A stretch of DNA of 64,000 nt from JBKQHQ01 sp052148715 (GCA_052148715.1 JBKQHQ010000031.1:62001-126000), one strand, 5' to 3'. Numbered from the stretch's first letter, positions 35,493 to 44,587 are shown. Notes: generated by a model not told the origin, from the letters alone. Numbers and translations: made by a program.

Positions 35493-36659
35493 TCAAGCAT
35501 TCCCCCAAAGTCGCTCCGATGCTAGCGCGGCACCTTTCGTCAGCGCCTCGAATTTGGCCCAAACGATGCTGGGGTGGACTTCGTCGGCGCCGGCGAAGGT
35601 GGCAAAGCCGCAATCACTGCCGGCGATGACGTGGTCGCGGCCGACGACATTGGCATAGCGCACGATCCGCTCGGCCACCAATTCGGGATGCTCGACGAGG
35701 ACGGTGGAATGGCTGATGACGCCGGGAATGAGCGTCGTCCCTTCCGGCAGCTTCGCCCGCGTCCAGATCTGCCACTCATGCTCGTGGCGCGGATTGGCTG
35801 CTTCGAACGAAAAGGCGCCGGCGCGAATCTTGACGAGAACGTCGATGAGGTCCTTCGCCTCCATGTCGTGCACCCGCGGGCCCATGTTGATGCCGTAGCA
35901 GGTGTGATAGCGGATTTTTTCGGCGGGAATGTCGCGCAGCGCATGATTGAGCGCCTCGACCCGCAGCTGCGCCCACTTGCGGCATTGCTCGACCGAGAGA
36001 TTAGGATTGAGCATGTAATAGCTGACAAGCCGGGGATCGTCGATCTGTAAGGTGAATCCCGCTTCCACTATGGCGCGGTATTCCTCGCGCATCGCCTCGG
36101 CGATGGCGAGCAGATACTCTTCGGACGTCTTGTAATATTGGTTCTTGAACCATTCCTCGATATTGGACGGCGAGATCGAGGGAACGAAAGCGCCGGCCAC
36201 CTCGACGCCGGCTAGCGCCGCCGCGAGATTGGCCAGGTCGGTCTTGAGCTGCCGTTGACCCTTATAGGCGATCGGACCGGTGCAGGCCATTTCCGGCTGT
36301 CGCGCTGCGACTGCTGCCGCCATCTGCGCTTGATAGAATTCCGGAAAGGCCAGGGCCTCGCGCGAGCCGAGCCAAGGACTTTGCCGCGCGGCACCGGTGG
36401 GCTCGATGCCGCTCAGCCGGTCGCGCGCATAAGTCACGAAGCTTGGCTTGCCGAACTCTCCGTCGTCGACGATGTCGATGCCGAGTTCGGCCTGCTTGCG
36501 CACGATATCGGCGACCGCGCCCTTGAGCCTTGCCGCGAATATCTGCTCATCGACGGCGTCACCGCGGCCTTTCGCACGCACCATATCGAGCAGATCGAGG
36601 GGACGCGGCAGGCTGCCCGCATGGGTCGTGAGGATTCGGCTCGAGTCGTGTCGTTTCAT
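35493..36659 (-). CDS. Core MetE-like protein 2
   Basis: 388 residues from the ATG at 36659 (MKRHDSSRILTTHAGSLPRP), after 14 unconserved in-frame codons. Again only the catalytic barrel of cobalamin-independent methionine synthase is present. The zinc ligand motifs are IRYHTCYGINMG (His-x-Cys), AFSFEAANPRHEHE (Glu) and IAGSDCGFATF (Cys). TTHAGSLPRP near the start is the motif of epoxyalkane:CoM transferase-like and UROD/MetE-like proteins. The enzyme probably transfers an alkyl or methyl group to a thiol. It is followed on the same strand, further left, only after the Fe-S gene on the opposite strand. Confidence 0.87.
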   Translation of the reverse strand: MKRHDSSRILTTHAGSLPRPLDLLDMVRAKGRGDAVDEQIFAARLKGAVADIVRKQAELGIDIVDDGEFGKPSFVTYARDRLSGIEPTGAARQSPWLGSREALAFPEFYQAQMAAAVAARQPEMACTGPIAYKGQRQLKTDLANLAAALAGVEVAGAFVPSISPSNIEEWFKNQYYKTSEEYLLAIAEAMREEYRAIVEAGFTLQIDDPRLVSYYMLNPNLSVEQCRKWAQLRVEALNHALRDIPAEKIRYHTCYGINMGPRVHDMEAKDLIDVLVKIRAGAFSFEAANPRHEHEWQIWTRAKLPEGTTLIPGVISHSTVLVEHPELVAERIVRYANVVGRDHVIAGSDCGFATFAGADEVHPSIVWAKFEALTKGAALASERLWGNA

Positions 36660-36748
36660 GATGCTTGTCCGCGTTTCCCCTAAGCGCTTGATCACATTCA
36701 AATCGTCATCGACCGCGTCTTATCGTCAATGGCCTTCCGGCCAGTTTC

Positions 36749-37939
36749 TTACGTCGCCGGCCGCAATACGTCTTCCACCCAATCCCACATGTAGTGGACC
36801 CCGATTGTGACGTTATCGACCTGGCAATGGTGGAAACCGCCTTCCTCGCGTTCGAACACTTTGAAGGTCTTCTTTTTCGATCCGACCGCATCGAAGCATT
36901 TTTGCGCCAGTGCCAGCGGAATCTGCTCGTCGCCCGCGCCGTGCACCAGCAGAAACGGACAGGCGATTTTTTGCACGATCCCGTCGAGACGAAACCCTTC
37001 GAGCTTCTTCAGCGCGGAGGCGCGATCCGGAACGCCCAGAACCCATTGCAGATGCTCCGGCGGCACCGACAGGGACAGAACCTTGCCCGAATCGAGCAGA
37101 TCGAGGCGGCGCTTCCAGATGTCGTGATAGTCCCACTGGGCGCCCCAGGCCACGCAGCAGGCAAAGCGCGGCTCGAGCGCGGCCGCGCGCGGCGCGTAAT
37201 AGCCGCCGAGGCTCAACGCCATCACGCCGATGCGGTTGGGGTCGAATTCCTGACGCCCGGCGAGATAGTCGAACACGGGTGTGGCATAGCGCTCGGTCTC
37301 GGCGATCAAGGGCAGATTGCGGAAGCGCACGCTCTCGCCGTTCCCCGGCCCATCAACGATCAGGCAGCCGATGCCGCGGGCGACGAGATCGGGGATGCCA
37401 TAGCCGTATTGCAGTTCCTTGGTGACGTCGAAGCCATCGAAAAACACCATGGCCGGGGCCGGGCGCTGGCCGGAGGCTTGCGGATCGGGATGCACGAGCA
37501 GCCCCGGCAGGCTCGCGTTTGCGTAGGGAATTTCCACGGGCTCGATGCGGGGATAGCGGAGGTTCGCCGCTGCCTCGCGGAACAGACTGACGGACTTGCG
37601 GTAGACGTCCATGCCCCGCGCTGATTTCGGCTGCAGGAAGCGCTCGCCGGTCTGGTAGTAGCGCTGTGCGCGCATGAAGCAGGATGCCGCCGTGCGCGTG
37701 TGCCCAGCGCGCTCGCGTTCACGGCCGCGCGCCTCAATCCTGTCACCCATGCGGGTCCATTCCTGGAACCAGGCGTCGTCGTCGCCGATACGATCGCGCA
37801 ACGCGCGGCCGACCCGATTTACGTCGTCGATCTCGACGCCCGTCCAGGGCGCTCCGCTCAGGCAAATCAACAGCCCCATTGACCAGCGGTAATTGGTTGG
37901 AAAATAAAGGAATGCGGGATCGTCTGAGCGATCGGTCAC
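36749..37939 (-). CDS. Alpha/beta hydrolase (FrsA/dihydropseudooxynicotine hydrolase-like)
   Basis: 396 residues. The catalytic triad is visible: nucleophile in IGVMALSLGGYYAP, acid in HGAGDEQIPLAL, and base in GGFHHCQVDN. The N-terminal roughly 130 residues form a helical cap (ARGMDVYRKSVSLFREAA), as in 2,6-dihydropseudooxynicotine hydrolase, which cleaves a carbon-carbon bond, and in related C-C or ester hydrolases. No substrate can be assigned. It is upstream of the core MetE-like gene on the same strand (about 90 bases), so cotranscription is possible. Confidence 0.85.
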   Translation of the reverse strand: MTDRSDDPAFLYFPTNYRWSMGLLICLSGAPWTGVEIDDVNRVGRALRDRIGDDDAWFQEWTRMGDRIEARGRERERAGHTRTAASCFMRAQRYYQTGERFLQPKSARGMDVYRKSVSLFREAAANLRYPRIEPVEIPYANASLPGLLVHPDPQASGQRPAPAMVFFDGFDVTKELQYGYGIPDLVARGIGCLIVDGPGNGESVRFRNLPLIAETERYATPVFDYLAGRQEFDPNRIGVMALSLGGYYAPRAAALEPRFACCVAWGAQWDYHDIWKRRLDLLDSGKVLSLSVPPEHLQWVLGVPDRASALKKLEGFRLDGIVQKIACPFLLVHGAGDEQIPLALAQKCFDAVGSKKKTFKVFEREEGGFHHCQVDNVTIGVHYMWDWVEDVLRPAT

Positions 37940-37997
37940 GGGTTTCCTCCACAGCGGCCGGGTTGAATACGACCGGGATCATCGGAGCGCGCTTTGG

Positions 37998-38225
37998 CTA
38001 GCGCAAATTCTTTTGGGGCGGCGCGCCCGATCGGGACATCCAGGTGACGAGGGGGAGGGCAGGGAGCACCCAGCCGGTCCCGGCAACCACGTAGTAGACC
38101 GTCGCGATGAAGCCGCTCGTCGAGGCGAGGGCGACTTGGGCAAAGGCCATGGCTAGGAGCGACCAGATGACGACCAGCAGCAGCAGCGCGACCGTGCCGA
38201 TGAATTTGCGTGCGCGAATGTGCAC
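37998..38225 (-). CDS. DUF2842 small membrane protein
   Basis: 75 residues with two membrane helices (KFIGTVALLLLVVIWSLLAM and FIATVYYVVAGTGWVLPALP). The GWVLPALPLVTWMSR end is typical of the alphaproteobacterial DUF2842 family. Function unknown. In many genomes it lies next to ctaA, as here (divergent), which hints at a respiratory-membrane role. Confidence 0.85.
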   Translation of the reverse strand: MHIRARKFIGTVALLLLVVIWSLLAMAFAQVALASTSGFIATVYYVVAGTGWVLPALPLVTWMSRSGAPPQKNLR

Positions 38226-38325
38226 CTGAGCCCTGCGATTGCGGTGATTTGTGTCGATCTATAGGGTTCGCGCCACGCGAAGCCAAGCAGGCTCCCGACA
38301 GCAAGCCTTGACACCAAACCATTGC

Positions 38326-39402
38326 ATGACCCGCGCCACGTCCGTCCCCGAGCTTTCCTCGCGCCTGACACGCTATTGGTTGCTGACGGTCGCGGGTCTT
38401 GTCTTCCTCATGGTCCTCGTCGGCGGGGCCACGCGGCTCACCGAATCCGGCTTATCGATCGTCGAGTGGAAGCCCGTTTCCGGGGTTCTGCCGCCGTCAT
38501 CGTCGGCCGAATGGCAGGCCGAGTTCGAGAAATATCAGACCATCCCGCAGTACCAAGTGCTCAATCGCGGGATGAGCCTTGAGCAATTCAAGACCATCTT
38601 CTGGTGGGAGTGGGCGCACCGTTTGCTCGGCCGCGTCATCGGTGGCGTTTTCTTGCTGCCCTTTTTGTGGCTGCTGTGGCGCGGCCATATCGAGCCCCGC
38701 TTGCGCGCGCCTTTGGGCTTGATCTTCGTGCTGGGAGCCGTGCAGGGGGTAGGAGGCTGGTGGATGGTGGCCTCGGGCCTGGCCGAGCGGACCAGCGTTT
38801 CGCAGTACCGGCTCGCATTCCATCTGACGCTTGCGTGTCTCATCTATGCGGCGCTGCTATGGGCTGCGGGACGCACCAAGCCGCGCCCGGCGTTTGTGGC
38901 CTCGGTGCGAGTCCGCGTCGGCGCCGTCGGGCTTCTCGCACTGGTGCTCGTGCAACTCTATCTCGGCGCATTGGTCGCGGGGCTCCATGCCGGCCTCATC
39001 TACAATACCTGGCCGCTGATCGACGGTCGCCTGTTGCCGGACGCCTCCGAGCTTTTTCGGCTCGTGCCGACCTGGCGCAATCTGTTCGAGAGCGGCCTCA
39101 CCGTCCAATTCACCCACCGGATGGTGGCTTACGCACTCTGGCTTGTCGCGATCGTGCACCTGATCGACGCGGTGCGCGACACTCGCGGCCTTGCGTGGAG
39201 CGGTGCGCTGGCTCTCGCGACCGCCGTGACGATCCAAGCGAGCCTCGGCATTCTGACGCTGGTCCATCAAGCGCCGCTCGCGTTGGCGCTCCTGCATCAG
39301 GGGATGGCGTTGGTGGTCCTGACCATCGCCACCCTGCACGCGGAGCGGCTTATGCCGCAGCACAAGCCGGTCGGCATCGCGCAGCTCAGTCCGGCTAACT
39401 GA
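38326..39402 (+). CDS. ctaA: Haem A synthase (COX15/CtaA family)
   Basis: 358 residues from the ATG at 38326. The family motif GGATRLTESGLSIVEWKPVS contains the conserved glutamate. Eight helices and the conserved haem-ligand histidines are visible, in WEWAHRLLGR, FHLTLACLIY, FTHRMVAYAL and LLHQGMALVVL. The enzyme converts haem O to haem A for cytochrome c oxidase. It is the type 2 (alphaproteobacterial/mitochondrial) form. It is convergent with metY. Confidence 0.95.
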   Translation: MTRATSVPELSSRLTRYWLLTVAGLVFLMVLVGGATRLTESGLSIVEWKPVSGVLPPSSSAEWQAEFEKYQTIPQYQVLNRGMSLEQFKTIFWWEWAHRLLGRVIGGVFLLPFLWLLWRGHIEPRLRAPLGLIFVLGAVQGVGGWWMVASGLAERTSVSQYRLAFHLTLACLIYAALLWAAGRTKPRPAFVASVRVRVGAVGLLALVLVQLYLGALVAGLHAGLIYNTWPLIDGRLLPDASELFRLVPTWRNLFESGLTVQFTHRMVAYALWLVAIVHLIDAVRDTRGLAWSGALALATAVTIQASLGILTLVHQAPLALALLHQGMALVVLTIATLHAERLMPQHKPVGIAQLSPAN

Positions 39403-39426
39403 AGATGACGGCGCGACCGGCGCGGC

Positions 39427-40710
39427 TCAGCTCGCCGCGAGCGCTTGGTCGAGATCGGCGATGATGTCGTCCTTGTCCTCCAACCCGACCGATAGGCGCA
39501 CCACGTCGGGGCCGGCGCCGGCTTGAACTTTCTGCGCATCCGACAATTGGCGGTGCGTGGTTGAGGCCGGATGGATGATCAACGATCGGGTGTCGCCGAT
39601 ATTGGCGAGATGCGAGAGCAGTTTTACATTGGAGACGAGTGTGACGCCGGCATCGTAGCCGCCTTTCAGGCCGAAGGTGAAGCAGGCGCCGGCTCCCTTC
39701 GGGCAGTATTTCTTCGCGAGGTTATGGTAACGGTCGCCCGGAAGCCCCGGATAACTGACCCAGGCCACCTTGTCGTGCGCACCGAGCCACTGGGCGACGG
39801 CGTTGGCGTTGTCGCAGTGGCGCTGCATTCGCAGCGGCAGCGTCTCGATGCCGGTGAGGATCAGAAACGCATTGAACGGCGAGAGCGCGGGGCCCAGATC
39901 GCGCAGGCTCAGCACGCGACAGGCGATCGCGAAGGCGAAATTGCCAAACGTCTCGTGCAGCACGATGCCGTGGTATTCGGGCCGCGGCTCGGAGAGCATC
40001 GGATAGCGGCCCTGGCGCGACCAGTTGAATGTGCCCCCGTCGACGATGAGACCGCCGATCGAGTTGCCGTGGCCGCCAAGAAATTTGGTCAGCGAATGCA
40101 CGATGATGTCGGCGCCGTGCTCGAACGGCTTGCACAGGTAGGGCGTCGCGAGGGTGTTGTCGACGATGAGCGGCACGCCGGCACGCCGCGCCACATTGGC
40201 GATCGCCTCGATATCGGTGACGATTCCGCCGGGATTGGCGAGGGACTCGATGAAGATCGCCTTGGTCTTTGGGCTGACGGCGCGCTCGAAGCTGGCAATG
40301 TCATCCGGGTCCGCCCATGCCACGGTCCAGCCAAAGTTCTTGAACGCGTGATTGAACTGGTTGATCGATCCGCCGTAAAGCTTCGTGGCGGCGACGAACT
40401 CGTCGCCCGGCTGCATCAGGCAATGCAGCGCGATCACCTGCGCGGCGTGGCCGGATGCGACCGCTAGCCCCGCGGTGCCTCCCTCGAGCGCGGCGACGCG
40501 CTCTTCCAGCACGGCGTTGGTCGGGTTGCCGATGCGGGTATAGATATTGCCGAACGTCTGCAGTCCAAACAGGGAGGCCGCATGGTCGACGTCCTCGAAC
40601 ACGAACGACGTCGTCTGATAGATGGGCGTCGCTCGTGCTCCGGTGGTCGGGTCAGGCTGGGCCCCCGCATGGATTGCCAGCGTCGCGAAGCCCGGTACGC
40701 GCTCGGTCAT
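39427..40710 (-). CDS. metY: O-acetylhomoserine aminocarboxypropyltransferase (sulfhydrylase)
   Basis: 427 residues. This is a PLP enzyme of the Cys/Met metabolism family; the lysine that binds PLP is in VHSLTKFLGGHGNS. The N-terminal FATLAIHAGAQPDPTTGA and the conserved YTRIGNPTNAVLEERVAALE are diagnostic, and length fits MetY rather than the shorter MetB/MetZ. It makes homocysteine from O-acetylhomoserine and sulfide. I looked for a SAM-II riboswitch upstream (40711-40850) and could not see one. Confidence 0.93.
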   Translation of the reverse strand: MTERVPGFATLAIHAGAQPDPTTGARATPIYQTTSFVFEDVDHAASLFGLQTFGNIYTRIGNPTNAVLEERVAALEGGTAGLAVASGHAAQVIALHCLMQPGDEFVAATKLYGGSINQFNHAFKNFGWTVAWADPDDIASFERAVSPKTKAIFIESLANPGGIVTDIEAIANVARRAGVPLIVDNTLATPYLCKPFEHGADIIVHSLTKFLGGHGNSIGGLIVDGGTFNWSRQGRYPMLSEPRPEYHGIVLHETFGNFAFAIACRVLSLRDLGPALSPFNAFLILTGIETLPLRMQRHCDNANAVAQWLGAHDKVAWVSYPGLPGDRYHNLAKKYCPKGAGACFTFGLKGGYDAGVTLVSNVKLLSHLANIGDTRSLIIHPASTTHRQLSDAQKVQAGAGPDVVRLSVGLEDKDDIIADLDQALAAS

Positions 40711-40852
40711 GAGGCCGATCCTTTGCTTGCCGCAGGCGATGTTCGGCCCCGACGCGCTCGGGTTTATCGAACCGGCCTATGGGGTCAAGGTGGGAACCGG
40801 CTGAGCTGGATGACGAGCAGGATGCGCCGCGGGCACAACATCATATCGCCAA

Positions 40853-41053
40853 TCACACCGCTCTGTCCGGAAGGAGCGTGCACGCGATCACCACCACGAA
40901 GAGGAGCATGGGAATGACGACGTAGGGAAACACGAGCCCAAAAAGCTCTTGCAGAATGCTGGCCGCGACGAGCAACACGATGCCCGCGACGAACAGCGCC
41001 ACGTAAAAAGCGCCGAGTGCGGTAGTCTTGGCTGCTAATGCAATGGGCCGCAC
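40853..41053 (-). CDS. Small two-helix membrane protein
   Basis: 66 residues with two strongly hydrophobic segments (ALGAFYVALFVAGIVLLVAA and YVVIPMLLFVVVIACTLL). There is no recognisable family and no obvious ribosome binding site. The amino-acid pattern (short basic N-terminus, two helices, charged tail) is credible for a real small protein, but it could be a chance frame. Confidence 0.45.
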   Translation of the reverse strand: MRPIALAAKTTALGAFYVALFVAGIVLLVAASILQELFGLVFPYVVIPMLLFVVVIACTLLPDRAV

Positions 41054-41192
41054 GGCCGCCTCCCGGTTCCGGGATGGTATGCTACCCTGAAGCGGGATGG
41101 AACGGCTTCACGATGGCTTGATGTTACCGTTTTCGGCACGTCCAGCCGGTGTTCTCAAGCCTCAGGCCTGCCAGCACACATGAATGGCCCGG

Positions 41193-41465
41193 CTAGTCGT
41201 GCCAGACCGTTCTCGGGTCGGCGTGCCTGGCGATCCGCGAGGCCCGCGTGGACCATGACGCTGGGTCGATGGGTCTTGCTATCGTCCGGCTGAGAGATGC
41301 CTCTTGCTGCCCCAGCGATTTCGCCGGCGTCACGCTGACATTCTGGATGCTCAGAAGGAGACCGAGCGGAATGGCAATCAGCACGGTCGCGCCCGTGAGG
41401 AGCACCAGTCTGACGACCTTCCAACGCCGGCCGGTTTCGTCCAGAAATACGGGATTTACGGACAT
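41193..41465 (-). CDS. Short single-helix protein, possibly an N-terminal gene fragment
   Basis: 90 residues. The start MSVNPVFLDETGRRWKVVRL followed by one membrane helix (VLLTGATVLIAIPLGLLLSI) looks like the N-terminus of larger cell-surface polysaccharide enzymes (polysaccharide deacetylase/glycosyltransferase type), but the rest is missing. A very good promoter (41498-41526) faces it, so the gene may be expressed. It is either a truncated remnant or a genuine small membrane protein. Confidence 0.4.
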   Translation of the reverse strand: MSVNPVFLDETGRRWKVVRLVLLTGATVLIAIPLGLLLSIQNVSVTPAKSLGQQEASLSRTIARPIDPASWSTRASRIARHADPRTVWHD

Positions 41466-41497
41466 GAGGACCCATCTGTTTTCCGATTTGTGCGGCG

Positions 41498-41526
41498 ATA
41501 ATATAGTATATAAATGCTTAAGTCAA
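41498..41526 (-). promoter_or_regulatory. Near-consensus sigma70-type promoter
   Basis: On the minus strand TTGACT (41526-41521) and TATTAT (41503-41498) are 17 bases apart, about 33 bases upstream of the ATG at 41465. The surrounding 41490-41580 stretch is strikingly AT-rich for this genome and holds several CTTAA/TTAAG copies. Confidence 0.6.
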
Positions 41527-42050
41527 AGTGTACAACCGTTAAGATTAAGATGAACAAGCATTAATATTAAATCGGGTTCGCGACGATCCGGGGTCTAGAA
41601 CTGCGTCGGCGTGACCTCGCTGCGGCGTCCTGCAGCCACGATCCCGGGGAGTTTTCGCGCGGCCATCCACTTCGGCAACCGGTCGACCAGCTATGAGGGT
41701 GTCGTCGCGATCGAATCAACCGATACGTGCAGAGTGCTCGCGGTCGTCAACGCCGCCTTCTCGCCCCTCGCTGTGCCGTAACGCATTTTCCGATCTGCTC
41801 TGCGATCGAGGCCGAAAGGATGGCTTGTGCGAACTGCAAAGCAGGGCGATCGGCCGCTACCACGTTGGAGGCAAGAAACCGCGAGCGGCCATGATCGAGC
41901 TGAAAATTGCCGAGGAAAGACTGCGAGCAAGAACCGCAGAGGAGAAACTAAAACAGCCGAGAGCTTGAGACGTGACCCAACCACTGGGCAGCAGGCGCGC
42001 CTCACCCAGAAATCCGTAACGTCCCCTCGATATCTCTTGGGGCTGGTCGA
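41527..42050. other. Intergenic region, no gene recognised
   Basis: About 520 bases. An open frame at 41693-41968 (plus) ends in a charged helix-like tail, but has no supporting signal. I see nothing else. Confidence 0.4.
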
Positions 42051-42428
42051 TCATCCGCCGTCGCAAACCCAGCGCCGGATCGTGCAATTGGTTCCGCCGT
42101 ATCGGACGCAAAGGTTGATAGCGAGCCGTTCGGCCGCTCCGCGTGACGGCGCGTAGGCCCATCCGCGCGCTCCACACTCGCCCGAAACCACAAACGCCGC
42201 GCAGGCGCCCCGGATGGTGACCACGACCTCGCACGTGCGATCGCCGGTGCTTGCGCAATTGGCGATCGCAGCGGCACGCGCCGCTGGCATCGAACGGTAG
42301 TCGAACGTGTAGCCGTAGCGATCACATTTGCCGACGGCGAGCGCGCCGTCGGCCGTGGCTGCAGGTACCTCGGCCAACAACATCCCCGCCAACGCCGAGC
42401 AACGAACGACGGTCGCGACGATTCGCAT
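42051..42428 (-). CDS. Secreted DUF4189-like Cys-rich protein
   Basis: 125 residues with a signal peptide (cleavage near TADG, residue about 27). The mature part has paired cysteines and the pattern GARGWAYAPSRGAAERLAIN followed by LCVRYGGTNC, as in DUF4189 proteins. Those are small periplasmic or secreted proteins of unknown function. It stands alone in a sparse stretch. Confidence 0.7.
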   Translation of the reverse strand: MRIVATVVRCSALAGMLLAEVPAATADGALAVGKCDRYGYTFDYRSMPAARAAAIANCASTGDRTCEVVVTIRGACAAFVVSGECGARGWAYAPSRGAAERLAINLCVRYGGTNCTIRRWVCDGG

Positions 42429-42724
42429 GTGTGCTCTCCCGGCGAATTCCCCCCACGCCTATGAGTGGGTTCCCCGAATGACTCCCGAACCGCAATGAAG
42501 GTTAGCGCCTCTCCAGCTTCCCTGGAAGACAGATTTGAGCTGCGCACGAGCGATTGCGACGTGAGCCACGCGACGAAAACGATTTGTGGGATACTGCGCC
42601 TTGTTGAAAACCGCCGCAGAGATTTTTCAACATCAAAACAGGCAGCGGTCCCGCCCACGTGGGGACTGTATCGTGACGACACCATGCCCACGAATCGGAT
42701 TTGCAAGGACTTTGATCTGAACGG

Positions 42725-43450
42725 ATGGCCTTGCATCCTGTGAAGGTATATTCTTCCGGGGTCATGAGCCCCCCGATCTTCGACCGGTGGAACTTCGGCC
42801 TTTCCCCGGGCATCCTCCTTCGGCCCTTCGGCAGGCCACAGCGAGACCGTGCTGTCCCTCGGCGAGGCCGATGTGTCGGCACGTTTCTGTATGTGCTGCA
42901 GGGCGAGCACGGCCTGACGAAAATTGGTGTTTCGAAAAATCCGAATGCCCGGCTTCGCCAGCTGCGGACCGCGTCGGCCTTTGCGATCGATTTTGCCTTC
43001 GTGGCGGCGACGCCAGGGACCGGCTTCGACATCGAGCGCAAAGCGCATGCGGCGCTTGCCGCTCATCGCCTTCATGGGGAATGGTTCGACGTGCCGGCCA
43101 AGACCGCGGTAGCTGCGGTTCGCGACGCGGCCTACCGGCTGCGCGAGCCGCTGCGGCCGATCAGAGCAGGCGCGATTGCCAAGCTCCAAGGTCCCGCATG
43201 GCCGAACGGCGCCGCGCGACTTCTTGCGGCAGCCCGTTTGCTCGCCCGCGCCCTGATCTTTCTTTTCGAAGGGTTCGCCGGCGCGGTTCTCGCGGTCGGT
43301 ATTCTGCTCACGTTCATCAAGATGGACAGCCGGAAGGTCGACCGCGTCCCATCGATCCTGGCCCAACGGGTTTTGGTGGTGCCGCCCGCGCATCTTCGGC
43401 CTTCACGCGGCTCTATCGGCTCTCGGCCCGATAATTTCGGCAGACCCTGA
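42725..43450 (+). CDS. T5orf172/GIY-YIG-like domain protein with C-terminal membrane helix
   Basis: 241 residues at this start; an ATG at 42764 is an alternative. Residues about 50-140 (FLYVLQGEHGLTKIGVSKNP, then QLRTASAFAIDFAFVA, and ERKAHAALAAHRLHGEWFDV) match the T5orf172/MUG113 group, relatives of GIY-YIG nucleases often found in phages and islands. A hydrophobic segment near residue 190 (FLFEGFAGAVLAVGILLTFI) could anchor it. DNA cleavage is possible but unproven. The first 45 residues are not conserved in character. Confidence 0.65.
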   Translation: MALHPVKVYSSGVMSPPIFDRWNFGLSPGILLRPFGRPQRDRAVPRRGRCVGTFLYVLQGEHGLTKIGVSKNPNARLRQLRTASAFAIDFAFVAATPGTGFDIERKAHAALAAHRLHGEWFDVPAKTAVAAVRDAAYRLREPLRPIRAGAIAKLQGPAWPNGAARLLAAARLLARALIFLFEGFAGAVLAVGILLTFIKMDSRKVDRVPSILAQRVLVVPPAHLRPSRGSIGSRPDNFGRP

Positions 43451-43522
43451 AGCGGGTGCTGAGGCCTCGCAAGGCTTCCCGGACTGCCGCAGACGGCGCT
43501 TGAAGTAACGCGCCGGCGCGCC

Positions 43523-43786
43523 TCAACTCGTGCGGGCGCTCTTGCGGAGGCCACGGATGCCGCCAAGAATCTTGTTCACGTGCTGCACCGCGTCTTGCCG
43601 CATCTTCTGGGTCTCGTCGGCAGTGAGACCGGAAATATCAGCCGCAAGGATATCTTCGGAGCAATTGGCGGCGATGTGATTGATCCAGGACTGGCCCGGC
43701 CCGGAACCGGACTTTTCATACTCATTGGCCCTGACGGCAACGAGATGCATGACGATGACCCGCAGAGCCAATAGTTCCGGGCTCAT
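43523..43786 (-). CDS. Small hypothetical protein
   Basis: 87 residues from the ATG at 43786 (MSPELLALRVIVMHLVAVRA). It is likely helical and has a regular amphipathic tail (ADETQKMRQDAVQHVNKILG). It resembles short conserved hypotheticals of Hyphomicrobiales, but I cannot name a family. No neighbour gives a clue. Confidence 0.5.
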   Translation of the reverse strand: MSPELLALRVIVMHLVAVRANEYEKSGSGPGQSWINHIAANCSEDILAADISGLTADETQKMRQDAVQHVNKILGGIRGLRKSARTS

Positions 43787-44013
43787 CGCTCCTTGCAGGC
43801 GGCGTGGCGACGGACTGGCGTTATCGGATCCGCCCTTGGGTCCTTGCAGTGGCAACGGTTGTCTCCCGGATTGCAATCTTGCGCGCCGGAGTAGGGTAGG
43901 GCGCGGCGGAAGGGCTATTTTGTGGTCACCCGTCCTACTGAAACGGTCGACAAGTTCACAATTTATGGGCGGAAGGGGGCGGATCTGTAAAAGCCATTGA
44001 AATCATAGGGAAA

Positions 44014-44090
44014 GTTGCAACCGAGTGGCAACCCCATAGCCATATCTGATCGCAGAAATACTTGGGCAACTTGCGACGGTGGCAACCCTC
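44014..44090 (+). repeat. Imperfect direct repeat of a TTGC-N-GTGGCAACC motif
   Basis: GTTGCAACCGAGTGGCAACC (44014-44033) and ACTTGCGACGGTGGCAACCC (44069-44088) share 16 or so positions 55 bases apart. The surrounding 43877-44433 stretch holds no convincing gene. Confidence 0.45.
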
Positions 44091-44438
44091 TTGCGGATGC
44101 AGGCAGTTCGAATCCCAACAAAATGGGAAATGAGGGGCAAATTGCTCGCGCGACTCCGGTTCTAATCGGCGGATGGTACGGACGGGGTTATTCCCAAGCT
44201 TCGAAAATCGGCGGTTTCAGATTGGCAATCGCTCCGAACCCCAACCAGACGCGAGACGAAATCGGATGCGCATCGGTCGCTGCCGGGATGCCTCGCGCAG
44301 GGGCTGGCGAGTCCGCTGATGCGTTAGGCGGCAAGGGCGGGCTCAAGCTACGCCGCCGGTCGGCCGCTGGTGCTCTGGCGCGGTACTCGGCCGCAACGTC
44401 TTTCGGCATTTTCCCTTACCCCATCGAACAAGAAAGAA

Positions 44439-44462
44439 GCCCCGGTTGTACGATGCCGGGGC
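44439..44462 (-). terminator. Terminator for the small Cys-rich gene
   Basis: GCCCCGG and CCGGGGC pair around a 10-base loop. Read on the minus strand, the stem is followed by TTCTTTCTTG. It lies about 125 bases after the 44588-44788 gene. Confidence 0.6.
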
Positions 44463-44587
44463 CTCTCGCTCTCTGCGGCGTAGTCCCATGACTACGTATT
44501 TTTACCGGGAAGCCCTTGCTGATCGGTTAAGCGTTGCCGCGCCTTGTGCAATAACCCCCACGACGCCACTCGCATAAGCATAGCCGG

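Noticed and set aside
40711..40852. SAM-II or other SAM riboswitch upstream of metY
   Set aside because: MetY genes in alphaproteobacteria often have one, but I could not match the conserved stem and pseudoknot sequence in this leader.
41693..41968. 91-codon plus-strand frame
   Set aside because: Only the short tail looks protein-like, and no RBS or family support was seen.
42002..43393. 463-codon minus-strand frame opposite the T5orf172 and DUF4189 genes
   Set aside because: It reads across the two better supported genes and is Arg/Pro-rich without any domain, as expected of a high-GC shadow frame.
44100..44125. tRNA-like T-loop (GTTCGAATCCCAAC) in the 44 kb gap
   Set aside because: No matching T-stem or other tRNA arms around it.
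44015..44491. 158-codon plus-strand frame
   Set aside because: Overlaps the imperfect repeats and the terminator of the neighbouring gene, and its composition is not protein-like.
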